Part shown: positions 48,568-56,883 of the stretch, piece after piece
Layout: each line of letters begins with the position of its first letter
Position numbering within the stretch: position 1 is the stretch's first letter
Assembly: GCA_023818695.1 (NCBI GenBank)
Contig: JAMWCF010000001.1
Coordinates: 434,001 to 498,000, forward strand
Source of the DNA: Candidatus Omnitrophota bacterium
GTDB taxonomy: Bacteria; Omnitrophota; Koll11; 1-14-0-20-64-10
Length of the DNA stretch: 64,000 bases
Reading direction: 5' to 3'
Made by a program: the position numbers and the translations under genes
Notes under the pieces: generated by a model
Told to the model about the DNA's origin: nothing
Database searches by the model: none
The model's input: the letters and a program-made list of their open reading frames with translations, nothing else

Positions 48568-48951
48568 TTATTTACTCACAGGACCTTTTTTCTTCATGCC
48601 GACTCCCGGCCGCGGACCTTTCCGGGTCCGCGCATTGGTATGGGAGCGTTGTCCGCGCACAGGCAGACCGCGGCGGTGCCTTAATCCCCGATAGGAACCG
48701 ATGTCGATATACCGTTTGATGTTCTGGGAAACCTCCCTCTTGAGATCTCCTTCCACCTTGTATCCCTGGGCAATGACCGACGTGATCCGCGTGATCTGAT
48801 CTTCCGACAGGTCCTTGGCCCGGATCTGCGGTTCGATCTGCGCCTTGCTCAAAATCTCCCTGGCCAGCGATGGGCCAACTCCATACAGATAGGTCAGCGC
48901 GACATCAATCCTTTTGCCCTTCGGCAAATCGACTCCAACAATACGTGGCAT
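48568..48951 (-). CDS. rpsM: 30S ribosomal protein uS13
   Basis: A 127-residue uS13 of the 30S head that contacts P-site tRNA. RIVGVDLPKGKRIDVALTYL, YGVGPSLAREILSKAQIE, the helix-two-turns-helix region, SYRGLRHRRGLPVRGQRSHT, and the basic tail TRKGPRPGVGMKKKGP are all in place. It starts four bases after rpmJ. Confidence 0.97.
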   Translation of the reverse strand: MPRIVGVDLPKGKRIDVALTYLYGVGPSLAREILSKAQIEPQIRAKDLSEDQITRITSVIAQGYKVEGDLKREVSQNIKRYIDIGSYRGLRHRRGLPVRGQRSHTNARTRKGPRPGVGMKKKGPVSK

Positions 48952-48955
48952 TGCT

Positions 48956-49069
48956 CTATCCCTGCCTTTGCTTGTGTCGCGGATTCGTGCAGATGACCCG
49001 GATCACCCGCTTGCGCTTAATGATCCGGCAGCGCTCACAAATCCTCTTCACGGATGGTTTCACCTTCAT
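48956..49069 (-). CDS. rpmJ: 50S ribosomal protein bL36, zinc form
   Basis: A 37-residue protein read directly from the sequence: MKVKPSVKRICERCRIIKRK, then RVIRVICTNPRHKQRQG. The C-x2-C...C...H zinc ligands (C11, C14, C27, H32) mark the C+ form. It stands between infA and rpsM, its usual place, with ten bases to infA and four bases to rpsM. Confidence 0.97.
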   Translation of the reverse strand: MKVKPSVKRICERCRIIKRKRVIRVICTNPRHKQRQG

Positions 49070-49079
49070 GGCGTCCTCT

Positions 49080-49301
49080 TTAAGTTCGCATCCGGAACGT
49101 GATGCGGCCTCTCGTCAAATCGTATGGGGACAGCTCCACCGTCACCTTGTCCCCTGGCAATATCCGGATAAAATGCATCCTCATTTTTCCTGCGACGTGA
49201 GCCAAAATCTGATGGCCGTTCTCCAGTTCCACCCGGAACATGGCGTTCGGCAGCGCTTCCACAACCGTTCCCTCTACCTGAATAGCTTCTTCTTTTGGCA
49301 T
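49080..49301 (-). CDS. infA: Translation initiation factor IF-1
   Basis: A 73-residue OB-fold protein: EEAIQVEGTVVEALPNAMFR, VELENGHQILAHVAGKMRM, and PGDKVTVELSPYDLTRGRIT. I use ATG 49301, which overlaps the map gene by 28 bases and gives the standard N-terminus MPKEEAIQVEG; the longer open frame is a shadow of map. It binds the A site during initiation. Confidence 0.97.
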   Translation of the reverse strand: MPKEEAIQVEGTVVEALPNAMFRVELENGHQILAHVAGKMRMHFIRILPGDKVTVELSPYDLTRGRITFRMRT

Positions 49302-50041
49302 TCGGTTAAAATCTCCGGTGCCCCGCTTGTCACGGCGACGGTATGCTCGAAATGGGCGGCCAGCTTTCCGTCCTTCGTCACTGCCGTCCACCCATCCGGA
49401 AGGATTTCAATCTCGGGTCCTCCCTGGTTCACCATCGGCTCAATCGCCAAAACCATTCCTTCCTTCAGACGGGGACCGGATCCCGGCTTCCCGTAATTCG
49501 GGATCTGCGGCAATTCATGCAGCTGCGTCCCGATGCCGTGACCCACAAATTCCCTGACGACGGAATACCCCTTCGACTCCACCGCCTGCTGGACCGCGTG
49601 GGAGATATCCGAAAGCCGGTTCCCCGTCGTCGCCATGGCGATGCCAGCCGCCAGGGACTCTTCCGTCACCTGCAGCAGCCGGGCCGCCTCCGCGGTGATC
49701 TGTCCCACGGGAACCGTAATAGCCGCATCCCCGTAATACCCGTCCACAACCACCCCGACATCGAGCCCCACGATGTCCCCTTCTTTCAGGCGGCGCTGCG
49801 AGGGGATCCCGTGGACAACCTCCTCGTTGATCGAGGTGCAGATATGCGCCGGGAACCCCCTGTACCCTTTAAAAGCGGGTTTGCTTTTCCGCTGGATCAT
49901 CAGGCGCAGCGCCAGTTCATCCAGCTCCAAAGTGCTGATGCCCGGCCTGACCGCTTCCCGAAGGGCCTCCAAAATCTCCCCTACCACCCGGCCGGCCCGT
50001 CTCATGATCTGCAACTGACTTGGACTCTTCAGTTCGATCAT
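49274..50041 (-). CDS. map: Methionine aminopeptidase, type I
   Basis: A 255-residue enzyme that removes initiator methionine. The five metal ligands lie in the expected segments: GDIVGLDVGVVVDGYYGDAA (two Asp), EFVGHGIGTQLHELPQIPNY (His), VLAIEPMVNQGG (Glu) and DGKLAAHFEHTVAVT (Glu). No N-terminal zinc-finger extension, so type Ia. The start overlaps the adk stop (ATGA). Confidence 0.97.
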   Translation of the reverse strand: MIELKSPSQLQIMRRAGRVVGEILEALREAVRPGISTLELDELALRLMIQRKSKPAFKGYRGFPAHICTSINEEVVHGIPSQRRLKEGDIVGLDVGVVVDGYYGDAAITVPVGQITAEAARLLQVTEESLAAGIAMATTGNRLSDISHAVQQAVESKGYSVVREFVGHGIGTQLHELPQIPNYGKPGSGPRLKEGMVLAIEPMVNQGGPEIEILPDGWTAVTKDGKLAAHFEHTVAVTSGAPEILTECQKKKLFR

Positions 50042-50709
50042 GACACCGCGTCCGCCAACCCTTCTTCTTTCAGGAGGCCCATCAGCGCGCCGTATTCCTC
50101 CTCCACCTCCTGATCCCCTGGAATGGTCCGCAATTTTCCCTGGGAACGGTAAAAATCAAGCAACGGTCCCGTCTCCGCCTCGTAAACCTCAAGCCGTTTT
50201 CTGATCGTTTCCGGCCGGTCATCGGGCCGGGTGATCAACGAGGAACCGCAGCGATCGCACACCCCGGGCCGGCGCGGCGGGATCCTCGTGACGTGGTAAT
50301 TGATTCTGCATGTTTCGCACACGCGCCTGCCTGCCAACCGCTCCACCACCACCGCCGGAGCAATCTGAAAATCAACAGCCAGATCGACCGGCTTGTGTCC
50401 CTTCTGCCGGAAGAGGGAGTCGATGGCCTCGGCCTGCTCCTTTGTCCTGGGAAAACCATCCAGCACGAAGGAACAATTGTTCCCCAACCGCTCAATCCGG
50501 TTGAGAATCAGGCCGCAGATCAGGTCATCCGGTACCAGCACTCCCGCCTTCATGTATCGGCTGGCCTCTGTCCCCAAGGAATCCCCTTTGCGCAGGGCCT
50601 CCCGGAGAAGATCCCCGCTGGAGAGATGCGAAATCCCAAGCCGCTCCTCGAGCAGCGAGGCGACCGTCCCTTTGCCGGCTCCCGGAGCTCCTAAGAAGAC
50701 AAGGCGCAT
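50038..50709 (-). CDS. adk: Adenylate kinase with zinc LID domain
   Basis: A 223-residue long-form adenylate kinase. P-loop GAPGAGKGT at 7-15 (Lys13), then SSGDLLREAL, LDGFPRTKEQAEAI (AMP site), and a LID with CETC and CDRC, which binds zinc as in Gram-positive and many other bacteria. I use ATG 50709 because it begins MRLVFLGAPGAG; the longer frame to 50745 reaches into secY. AAGGTCGG stands a few bases upstream. Confidence 0.97.
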   Translation of the reverse strand: MRLVFLGAPGAGKGTVASLLEERLGISHLSSGDLLREALRKGDSLGTEASRYMKAGVLVPDDLICGLILNRIERLGNNCSFVLDGFPRTKEQAEAIDSLFRQKGHKPVDLAVDFQIAPAVVVERLAGRRVCETCRINYHVTRIPPRRPGVCDRCGSSLITRPDDRPETIRKRLEVYEAETGPLLDFYRSQGKLRTIPGDQEVEEEYGALMGLLKEEGLADAVS

Positions 50710-50719
50710 CAGCCCGACC

Positions 50720-52069
50720 TTAACGTCGAGCCCTAAGCTTCCCATGACTCAAAAATCCCTCATAGTTGCGCATCAGCAGGAACGATTCCACCTGCCTCAT
50801 CGTATCCAGCAGAACACCAACGATGATCAGAAGGCTCGTTCCGCCGAAAAAACTCGCAACGATATAGGGGATTCCAAGCCATCGGCCGATCAGATCCGGA
50901 AAAACCGCGATGCCGGCCAAGAAGATAGCCCCCGGAAGCGTAATCCTCGTCAGCAATCTGTCAAAGAACTCTGCCGTCGGCTGTCCCGGTCGAATCCCCG
51001 GAACGAAACCGCCGTACTTCTTCATGTCGTCCGCCACGTTGACCGGATTAAAAGCGATCGCCGTGTAAAAGTACGAAAAAAAGATGATCAACCCCATATA
51101 GAACAGGGTGTAGAGCGCGTGCCCCTGCGTCAACCACCTTGCGAAATCATTCAGAAGCTGGATCCCGGTGAACCCTGCCAGCGTTGCCGGAAACAGCAAA
51201 ATCGACTGCGCGAAGATGATTGGAATCACACCGGCGTGATTCACCCGGATGGGGATATAGCTGGTCTGCCCGCTGTACACACGCCGTCCCACCATCCGCC
51301 GTCCGTACTGGACCGGGACCCGCCGCTGTCCCTGGGTGATAGCGATGATAAGAACAATCACCGCCGCCATGATCAATACCATCACGACCAGCGTGAACGG
51401 CTGAATCTGACGCTGGGTCGGGGAGGTCGGCGACAGCAGGATGACGAGCTGCCGGATCGCCGACGGAAGGGCCGACAGGATGCCCGAGGTAATCAAAATG
51501 GACATCCCGTTGCCGATGCCGTAAGCGCTCACCTGCTCGCCCAGCCACATGATGAACGCCGTTCCACTGGCCAGAGTCACGATGGTCAGGGCCCGGAATC
51601 CCCATCCGGGATCCTGGACCATCAGAATCCCTTCAAAATTCCCCGGGTTTTCCAGCCAGAGACTGATGAACAGGGCCTGCATAATGCCCAGACCAACCGT
51701 CAGGTACCTCGAATACTGATTGATCTTCCGCCTGCCGGCTTCCCCCCCCTCCTTTGCCAGCTGCTCCAGGTGTGGAAAAACAACCACCAGCAACTGCATG
51801 ATGATGGAAGCCGATATGGCCGGCATGATCCCCAGCGCAAAAATCGTCATGTTGGAAAGCCCACCGCCGCTGAAAAGGTCCATCACGGTGAACAGGGTGC
51901 CTCCCAATTGCTGGCTCATGTTGTCAAAGAACTCCCGCAGCGCCTGTCCATTGATACCGGGCAGCGGGATGTAATTGCCGAGGCGGTAAACGGCAATCAA
52001 ACCCAGCGTCAGAAAAATCCGGTTTCGAAGCTCCTGGATCTTAAAGCTGTTGACCAGTGCCTGGAGCAT
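50720..52069 (-). CDS. secY: Preprotein translocase subunit SecY
   Basis: A 449-residue ten-helix channel protein. Recognisable segments: FKIQELRNRIFLTLGLIAVY, YIPLPGINGQALREFF, FALGIMPAISASIIMQLL, the cytoplasmic loop GQRRVPVQYGRRMVG, FVPGIRPGQPTAEF, and ALVNSF at the start. The ATG overlaps the rplO stop as TAATG. secE and secG are not in the window. Standard position between rplO and adk. Confidence 0.98.
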   Translation of the reverse strand: MLQALVNSFKIQELRNRIFLTLGLIAVYRLGNYIPLPGINGQALREFFDNMSQQLGGTLFTVMDLFSGGGLSNMTIFALGIMPAISASIIMQLLVVVFPHLEQLAKEGGEAGRRKINQYSRYLTVGLGIMQALFISLWLENPGNFEGILMVQDPGWGFRALTIVTLASGTAFIMWLGEQVSAYGIGNGMSILITSGILSALPSAIRQLVILLSPTSPTQRQIQPFTLVVMVLIMAAVIVLIIAITQGQRRVPVQYGRRMVGRRVYSGQTSYIPIRVNHAGVIPIIFAQSILLFPATLAGFTGIQLLNDFARWLTQGHALYTLFYMGLIIFFSYFYTAIAFNPVNVADDMKKYGGFVPGIRPGQPTAEFFDRLLTRITLPGAIFLAGIAVFPDLIGRWLGIPYIVASFFGGTSLLIIVGVLLDTMRQVESFLLMRNYEGFLSHGKLRARR

Positions 52070-52539
52070 TATAAAATCAGCTCGGTCCTGCCGCCCGCCG
52101 CGGCGATTTTTTCCAACGCCGACTTAGAAAAACCGTGCGCCTTGACAGTCAGCGCATGCGTCACACTGCCGTCCCCGAGGATTTTGATTCTTGACGCGAG
52201 CGATTGAATCAACCCCGCCTCTTTTAAAGCCACCGGATCGATCACAACATCCGGTTTAAAGGATTTCAACGATTCCAGGTTCACAATCTCCCTTTTAAAC
52301 CGAGGCGTATGGCGAAACCCCCTCTTGGGTATTCGCCGGATCAAAGGCATCGTTCCGCCGGCAAAATCAGGCGGAATACCCGGACCCGAACGGGCCCGCT
52401 GGCCCTTATGACCTTTTCCGGATGTCTTGCCGTGCCCGGAAGATTCCCCGAAACCAAGCCGTTTTGTTCTGCGGACAGCCCCGCGCGGGGGCTTCAATCC
52501 CCCCAAGGCGACCCTCTTCGAATTGGCGGGCTGCGTCAT
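52069..52539 (-). CDS. rplO: 50S ribosomal protein uL15
   Basis: A 156-residue uL15. The Gly/Arg-rich N-terminal arm includes RTKRLGFGESSGHGKTSGKG and HKGQRARSG; then GFRHTPRFKREIVNLESL and the C-terminal core KILGDGSVTHALTVKAHGFS. The ATG overlaps the rpsE stop (ATGA), leaving no space for rpmD, which in most bacteria lies between rpsE and rplO. Confidence 0.96.
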   Translation of the reverse strand: MTQPANSKRVALGGLKPPRGAVRRTKRLGFGESSGHGKTSGKGHKGQRARSGPGIPPDFAGGTMPLIRRIPKRGFRHTPRFKREIVNLESLKSFKPDVVIDPVALKEAGLIQSLASRIKILGDGSVTHALTVKAHGFSKSALEKIAAAGGRTELIL

Positions 52540-53123
52540 GGTGCACCGATCCCTTCATGATTGTCGTCCGATTTCCTTCTGGCTATCGCATCTTTCGGAA
52601 ACTCTAAACCGCGAAATCCCTCCACCGTGGCCCGCACGAGGTTGATCTGGTTGTTGGACCCGATCGACTTGGTCAAGATATCCTTGATGCCGGCCGCCTC
52701 GCAAACCGCCCGGACGGTCCCGCCGGCGATAATGCCGGTCCCGGGACCGGCCGGCTTCAGCAAAACCTGCGATGAAGCGTATTCCCCCACCGTTTCGTGC
52801 GGAATGGTGTGTCCCTTCATGGGAACCTTGAACATCGCTTTCTTGGCCATCCCAAGTCCCTTGCGGATGGCATCCGCCACCTCATTGGCCTTTCCCAAAG
52901 CCCAGCCGACATTCCCTTCACCATCGCCGACAATGACCAAGGCGCTGAAGGACAGCCGCTTGCCACCCTTGGTCACCTTCGCGACGCGGTTGATGGCGAC
53001 CACTTTCTCAACCATGTTGCCCTGCTGATCCTGCTGCTGTCCACCTGATCTGCGATGCTGAAGACCGCCACCCTGCCCTCCCGCCGGTCCCTTTCGCTGC
53101 GTCTCTCTCGCTTCTGCCGTCAT
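52536..53123 (-). CDS. rpsE: 30S ribosomal protein uS5 with N-terminal extension
   Basis: A 195-residue uS5. The S5 RNA-binding domain starts at about residue 37 (VEKVVAINRVAKVTKGGKRL, SFSALVIVGDGEGNVGWALG), followed by HTIPHETVGEY and the C-terminal half PAGPGTGIIAGGTVRAVCEA. The first ~36 residues are Gly/Gln/Arg-rich and absent from short forms; Met37 could be an alternative start. It is four bases from rplR and overlaps rplO. Confidence 0.96.
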   Translation of the reverse strand: MTAEARETQRKGPAGGQGGGLQHRRSGGQQQDQQGNMVEKVVAINRVAKVTKGGKRLSFSALVIVGDGEGNVGWALGKANEVADAIRKGLGMAKKAMFKVPMKGHTIPHETVGEYASSQVLLKPAGPGTGIIAGGTVRAVCEAAGIKDILTKSIGSNNQINLVRATVEGFRGLEFPKDAIARRKSDDNHEGIGAP

Positions 53124-53127
53124 GTTG

Positions 53128-53496
53128 TCAAAACTCCAATCCTTGAGCCCGGGCTGAATCGGCCAACGCCTTCACCCGGCCGTGATAAAGGTATCCGCCC
53201 CGGTCAAAAACGACCTTCTTAATCCCGGCCATTTTAGCCGCATTGGCAACCTCTTCCCCCAGTTTTTTGGCGGCCTCCACGTTGCCTCCCTTTTTATACT
53301 TTTTCTTGAAATCGGGGTGGGCGGTGGAGCGCATCAAAAGCGATTTGCCGCTCAAATCATCGATAATCTGCGCGTAAAGGTGAAGATCGGAGCGTCTGAC
53401 CACCAACCGCGGACGTTCGGAGGTGCCAGTGACCTTCTTGCGCACGCGGGCATGCCTGCGCGCTCTTCTCAATTCCCTGTTGGAGTATGCCGACAT
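53128..53496 (-). CDS. rplR: 50S ribosomal protein uL18
   Basis: A 122-residue 5S rRNA-binding protein: RARRHARVRKKVTGTSERPR, LVVRRSDLHLYAQIIDD, ending VVFDRGGYLYHGRVKALADS. Standard length with the basic N-terminal arm. It lies 12 bases after rplF and four before rpsE. Confidence 0.97.
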   Translation of the reverse strand: MSAYSNRELRRARRHARVRKKVTGTSERPRLVVRRSDLHLYAQIIDDLSGKSLLMRSTAHPDFKKKYKKGGNVEAAKKLGEEVANAAKMAGIKKVVFDRGGYLYHGRVKALADSARAQGLEF

Positions 53497-53508
53497 CGAA
53501 AGTGCTCC

Positions 53509-54045
53509 TTAAGCGACTGCCTTGCCCGCTTTCCGGCGGACCACTTCACCCACATAGCGGATTCCCTTGCCCTTGTACGGCTCCGGCGGAGCGACGCCCC
53601 TGATCTTGGCCGCCAGCAGACCGACCAATGCCTTATCCGCCCCTTTGACGAAAACCTGCGTCGGCTTGGGTACTTCGATCGTGATGCCCGGCGGGATCGC
53701 GAAGACAACCGGGTGGGTAAAACCGACATAAAGCTCCAACTTGCCGGCGGAAACCTGCGCTCGGAAACCGACCCCCTGAATCTCCAGTTCCTTGACATAG
53801 CCGTCCGAAACCCCTTTGACCATGTTATAGACAAGGGATCTCGTCAGGCCGTGAAGCGCTTTCGCTTTTTCGGTCTCGACTTCCCGCTTGACCACCAGTT
53901 TGTCATCCGCCTTTTCAACGGCGATTCCAGCCGGAACCTGGTGGGACAGCTTCCCTTTGGGTCCTTCCACATCCACCCGTCCCTGCTGAAGGTTCACCTT
54001 GACCTGGGACGGCAGGGTGATCGGCAATCTACCGACCCGCGACAT
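53509..54045 (-). CDS. rplF: 50S ribosomal protein uL6
   Basis: A 178-residue uL6 with the duplicated fold: MSRVGRLPITLPSQVKVNLQ at the start, LVYNMVKGVSDGYVKELEIQ, GVGFRAQVSAGKLELYVGFT, and PPEPYKGKGIRYVGEVVRRK at the end. Start ATG 54045 is chosen over the longer frame because GGAGG precedes it and the protein begins exactly as the family does. Confidence 0.97.
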   Translation of the reverse strand: MSRVGRLPITLPSQVKVNLQQGRVDVEGPKGKLSHQVPAGIAVEKADDKLVVKREVETEKAKALHGLTRSLVYNMVKGVSDGYVKELEIQGVGFRAQVSAGKLELYVGFTHPVVFAIPPGITIEVPKPTQVFVKGADKALVGLLAAKIRGVAPPEPYKGKGIRYVGEVVRRKAGKAVA

Positions 54046-54059
54046 GGCCTTTTCCTCCG

Positions 54060-54464
54060 TTACCATACATAGCAAAGCACCTCCCCGCCGACGCCCTCCT
54101 GGCGGGCCTGGTTGTCTGTCAGAACACCCTTGGGGGTAGAAAGGATAGCCACCCCTATCCCGGAAAGCACCTTGGGAACCCGAGATTTCTGGACGTAAAT
54201 CCGCAATCCCGGCTTGGAAACCCTCTTGACGTGGCGCAGAAGCGGCTTTCTATTTTTCCCGAGGTACTTCAAATAGATGCGCAGCGTTCCCTGCGCGGTG
54301 CCCTCTTTCAAAAGACGCCAATTCTGTATGAAGCCTTCCTGCTTAAGGGATTCCACGATGGCCGAGGCCAGTTTGGAAGCGGGCACGTCCACCTGCGCCC
54401 GCCCGGCCTGATTGGCGTTTCGAATCGCCACCAACATATCCCCGATAGGATCCGTTAAACTCAT
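54060..54464 (-). CDS. rpsH: 30S ribosomal protein uS8
   Basis: A 134-residue uS8: SLTDPIGDMLVAIRNANQAG, VESLKQEGFIQNWRLL, and the conserved C-terminal YVQKSRVPKVLSGIGVAILS followed by GVGGEVLCYVW. uS8 binds the central domain of 16S rRNA and represses the spc operon in E. coli. A 15-base gap separates it from the rplF start, and 26 bases separate it from rpsN. Confidence 0.97.
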   Translation of the reverse strand: MSLTDPIGDMLVAIRNANQAGRAQVDVPASKLASAIVESLKQEGFIQNWRLLKEGTAQGTLRIYLKYLGKNRKPLLRHVKRVSKPGLRIYVQKSRVPKVLSGIGVAILSTPKGVLTDNQARQEGVGGEVLCYVW

Positions 54465-54490
54465 CGCTCTGTCTTCTCTTTCGTTTTAAT

Positions 54491-54676
54491 CTACCAGCTC
54501 GCTTTGACCACACCTGGAATTTCAGCCCGGTGGGCCATCTCACGGAAACAGATGCGGCAGAGCTGAAACTTCCTGTAAACGGCGGCCGCGCGGCCGCAGC
54601 GCAAGCAACGGCTGTATTTCCGAACCTGAAACTTCGGCTTGCGCTTCCAACGCTCAACCTGACTCTTCTTCGCCAT
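54491..54676 (-). CDS. rpsN: 30S ribosomal protein uS14, zinc type Z
   Basis: A 61-residue short uS14 with four zinc cysteines (C24-x2-C27 and C40-x2-C43: CLRCGR, CRICFRE) and the terminal GVVKASW. This is the zinc-containing type rather than the ~100-residue zinc-free form. Three bases separate it from rplE. Confidence 0.97.
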   Translation of the reverse strand: MAKKSQVERWKRKPKFQVRKYSRCLRCGRAAAVYRKFQLCRICFREMAHRAEIPGVVKASW

Positions 54677-54678
54677 CT

Positions 54679-55260
54679 TTAAGACTTGCCTCTTTGTTTG
54701 AACGGCAACCCCAAATGCTGCAGAAGCTCCAAGGATTCTTCCCGCGTCTTGGCCGTTGTGCAGATAATCACATCCATTCCCTGAACCCGACTAACTTTAT
54801 CGAATTCGATCTCCGGAAAGATCAGCTGCTCGGTCAAACCGAAGGCGAAATTCCCACCCTGATCAAACCCTTTCGGCTCCAAACCCCGGAAATCCCGAAT
54901 CCGAGGCATCGCGATGCTGGTCAGCCGATCGAAAAATTCGTACATCCGAGCCCGGCGCAACGTCACTTTCAACCCCACCGGGTTGCCTTTTTTAATCTTG
55001 AAGTTCGATATGGCGATTTTCGCCCGGGTGATAACCGGCTTCTGTCCCGTAATCAGCCCAAGCTCCACGGCGGCCTGTTCCACCAGTTTGACATCCTGGG
55101 CCCCCACGCCGATCCCCATGTTGATGACAATCTTTGTCAGCCGGGGGACCTCCATGATGTTGCGGTAGCCGAACTTCTTCATCAAGGCCGGAGCGATCTC
55201 CTTCCGGTACTTTAAAAGCAACCGCGGAGGGGTGTTCACCACTTCAACCGCTTGGGCCAT
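54679..55260 (-). CDS. rplE: 50S ribosomal protein uL5
   Basis: A 193-residue 5S rRNA-binding protein: LLLKYRKEIAPALMKKFGYR, VPRLTKIVINMGIG, PVITRAKIAISNFKIKKGNP, DFRGLEPKGFDQGGNFAFGL. Start ATG 55260 overlaps the rplX stop (TGATG), and GAGGAGAG stands seven bases before it; the frame to 55278 is too long. Confidence 0.97.
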   Translation of the reverse strand: MAQAVEVVNTPPRLLLKYRKEIAPALMKKFGYRNIMEVPRLTKIVINMGIGVGAQDVKLVEQAAVELGLITGQKPVITRAKIAISNFKIKKGNPVGLKVTLRRARMYEFFDRLTSIAMPRIRDFRGLEPKGFDQGGNFAFGLTEQLIFPEIEFDKVSRVQGMDVIICTTAKTREESLELLQHLGLPFKQRGKS

Positions 55261-55571
55261 CAGAAACTCTCCTCGCACTTCCTGCAGATCCGCGCCTTAG
55301 AACCGTCGGGCATCACTTTGAACCCGACACGGACTCCCTGCTTACAGCGCGGGCACAGGGGCATTACCTTCCCCACCGGCAGAGGGCTTTCCTTCTCGAG
55401 AATGGCCCCTTGCGGCGCGTTCTGCGACTTTCTTGTGTGCCGCTTGATCAAATTGACCCCTTCCACCAGCACCCGGCCGTCGGAAGGGTACACGCGCAGG
55501 ACCTTTCCCTTCTTCCCGCGGTTTTTGCCGCTCAACACCACCACCTGGTCGTCCCGCTTGACTCGAAACAT
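55260..55571 (-). CDS. rplX: 50S ribosomal protein uL24 with zinc ribbon
   Basis: A 103-residue uL24. The KOW motif DQVVVLSGKNRGKKGKVLRV opens the protein, followed by GVNLIKRHTRKSQNAPQGAI. The C-terminal part carries CPRC and CRKC, a zinc ribbon seen in many but not all bacterial uL24 proteins. It is an assembly initiator of the 50S subunit. Three bases separate it from rplN. Confidence 0.97.
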   Translation of the reverse strand: MFRVKRDDQVVVLSGKNRGKKGKVLRVYPSDGRVLVEGVNLIKRHTRKSQNAPQGAILEKESPLPVGKVMPLCPRCKQGVRVGFKVMPDGSKARICRKCEESF

Positions 55572-55574
55572 CGC

Positions 55575-55943
55575 TTAAATCGCCTCCGGGGCCAGCGAAA
55601 TGATTTTAGTAAACTGTTTTTCCCTCAATTCCCTCGCCACGGGTCCGAAAATCCGGGTTCCCCGAGGATTCTTTTGGGCGTCGATGATAACGATCGCGTT
55701 CGAATCGAAACGGATGTACGAACCATCGACCCTGTGGATCGGCTGCCGGGTGCGCACAACCACGGCCTCCACCACCTCTCCCTTCTTGATCGCCGAATCA
55801 GGCGCCACTTCCTTGACGTTCGCTTTGATGATGTCCCCGACTTCAGCCCACAGCTTCCCGTGCCGGTGGAGCACCCCTATCATGGACGCGCGTTTGACGC
55901 CGGTATTGTCAGCGATATCCAAAATAGACCGCATCCGGATCAT
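55575..55943 (-). CDS. rplN: 50S ribosomal protein uL14
   Basis: A 122-residue uL14: MIRMRSILDIADNTGVKRAS, GDIIKANVKEVAPDSAIKKG, VRTRQPIHRVDGSYIRFDSN, GTRIFGPVARELREKQFTKI. Start ATG 55943 overlaps the rpsQ stop (ATGA) and gives the normal length; the longer open frame (to 56003) is a shadow of rpsQ. Confidence 0.97.
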   Translation of the reverse strand: MIRMRSILDIADNTGVKRASMIGVLHRHGKLWAEVGDIIKANVKEVAPDSAIKKGEVVEAVVVRTRQPIHRVDGSYIRFDSNAIVIIDAQKNPRGTRIFGPVARELREKQFTKIISLAPEAI

Positions 55944-56212
55944 CGGGCCGCCTCCACCGCTTCCTTCTTCACGCCGCGGTTGACGATCTCCACGAGACGC
56001 CACCGCTTATCTTTGGAAAGGGGCCTCGTCTCCTCGATGCGGACCTCGTCTCCAGCATGGGCCTCCGAGTTCGGGTCATGGACCTTGTATTTTTGAAAAC
56101 GCCTGATGACACGCTTGTATTTCGGATGACTGACAACGCGGGTCACCCGAACCACCAGGGTCTTCATCATCCGGTCAGAAACCACCGTCCCAACCAGTTG
56201 TTTGCGTGCCAT
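55940..56212 (-). CDS. rpsQ: 30S ribosomal protein uS17
   Basis: A 90-residue OB-fold uS17: LVGTVVSDRMMKTLVVRVTR, HPKYKRVIRRFQKYKVHDPN, GDEVRIEETRPLSKDKRWRL. It is one base from rpmC and overlaps rplN. Usual position and length. Confidence 0.97.
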   Translation of the reverse strand: MARKQLVGTVVSDRMMKTLVVRVTRVVSHPKYKRVIRRFQKYKVHDPNSEAHAGDEVRIEETRPLSKDKRWRLVEIVNRGVKKEAVEAAR

Positions 56213-56213
56213 G

Positions 56214-56444
56214 TCAATTCTTCCTTCCTGAAGAAGCGGCGTCCTTCTGCGTTTCCGCGGGTTCGTTCAACAAAGTCAGCACCCTGGCGATGTCCCGGCG
56301 GAGCAGCCGGAACCGGTGCGTCTTGTCGACCTTGCCGGCAGCCGCCTGCATTCTTAAATCCAGCAGTTCCTTTTTCATACCCGCCAGCTTCTGCTTCAAC
56401 TCTTCTGTGTTCATCGCCCCGAAATCCACCGTCGTCTTCGCCAT
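56214..56444 (-). CDS. rpmC: 50S ribosomal protein uL29
   Basis: A 76-residue two-helix protein at the polypeptide exit: MNTEELKQKLAGMKKELLDL, RMQAAAGKVDKTHRFRLLRR, DIARVLTLLNE. A short C-terminal extension (PAETQKDAASSGRKN) is added. It stands 12 bases after rplP. Confidence 0.95.
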   Translation of the reverse strand: MAKTTVDFGAMNTEELKQKLAGMKKELLDLRMQAAAGKVDKTHRFRLLRRDIARVLTLLNEPAETQKDAASSGRKN

Positions 56445-56456
56445 GCTCGTTTCCTT

Positions 56457-56879
56457 TTAACCGGCCATCGTGGAACGGGAAATAAACCGGGTCCGCAGCG
56501 GCAGCTTCACCGCCGCCAGGCGCAAAGCCGTCCTGGCCAATTCTTCCGGGATTCCCTCCATTTCAATAAGCACTTTCCCTCGCCGGACGACCGCCACCCA
56601 GAACTCCGGCATCCCTTTGCCTTTCCCCATGCGGGTTTCGGCCGGCTTTTTCGTCACCGGCTTGTCCGGGAAAACCCGCATGTAGACCCGTCCCCCGCGC
56701 CGAATATGCCGCGTGAGGGCGACCCTGGCGGCCTCCAGCTGGGTGTTGGTAATCCAGCCGTTCTCAAGGGACTGGATCCCGAATTCCCCGAAATTCATGA
56801 GGTAGCCGCGCGTCGCTAATCCCGCCCGGTTGCGCCGCTGGGCTTTCCTGTATTTAACCCTCTTGGGAATGAACGCCAC
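56457..56879 (-). CDS. rplP: 50S ribosomal protein uL16
   Basis: A 140-residue uL16 close to the peptidyl transferase centre: PKRVKYRKAQRRNRAGLATR, FGEFGIQSLENGWITNTQLE, AARVALTRHIRRGGRVYMRV, FPDKPVTKKPAETRMGKGKG. It starts four bases after rpsC. Standard. Confidence 0.97.
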   Translation of the reverse strand: MAFIPKRVKYRKAQRRNRAGLATRGYLMNFGEFGIQSLENGWITNTQLEAARVALTRHIRRGGRVYMRVFPDKPVTKKPAETRMGKGKGMPEFWVAVVRRGKVLIEMEGIPEELARTALRLAAVKLPLRTRFISRSTMAG

Positions 56880-56883
56880 GTGA

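Noticed and set aside
50393..52207. A 604-codon open frame on the plus strand opposite secY and adk.
   Set aside because: It is the antisense of secY and adk, His/Gln/Arg-rich with no domain motif. Long antisense frames are common in GC-rich coding sequence.
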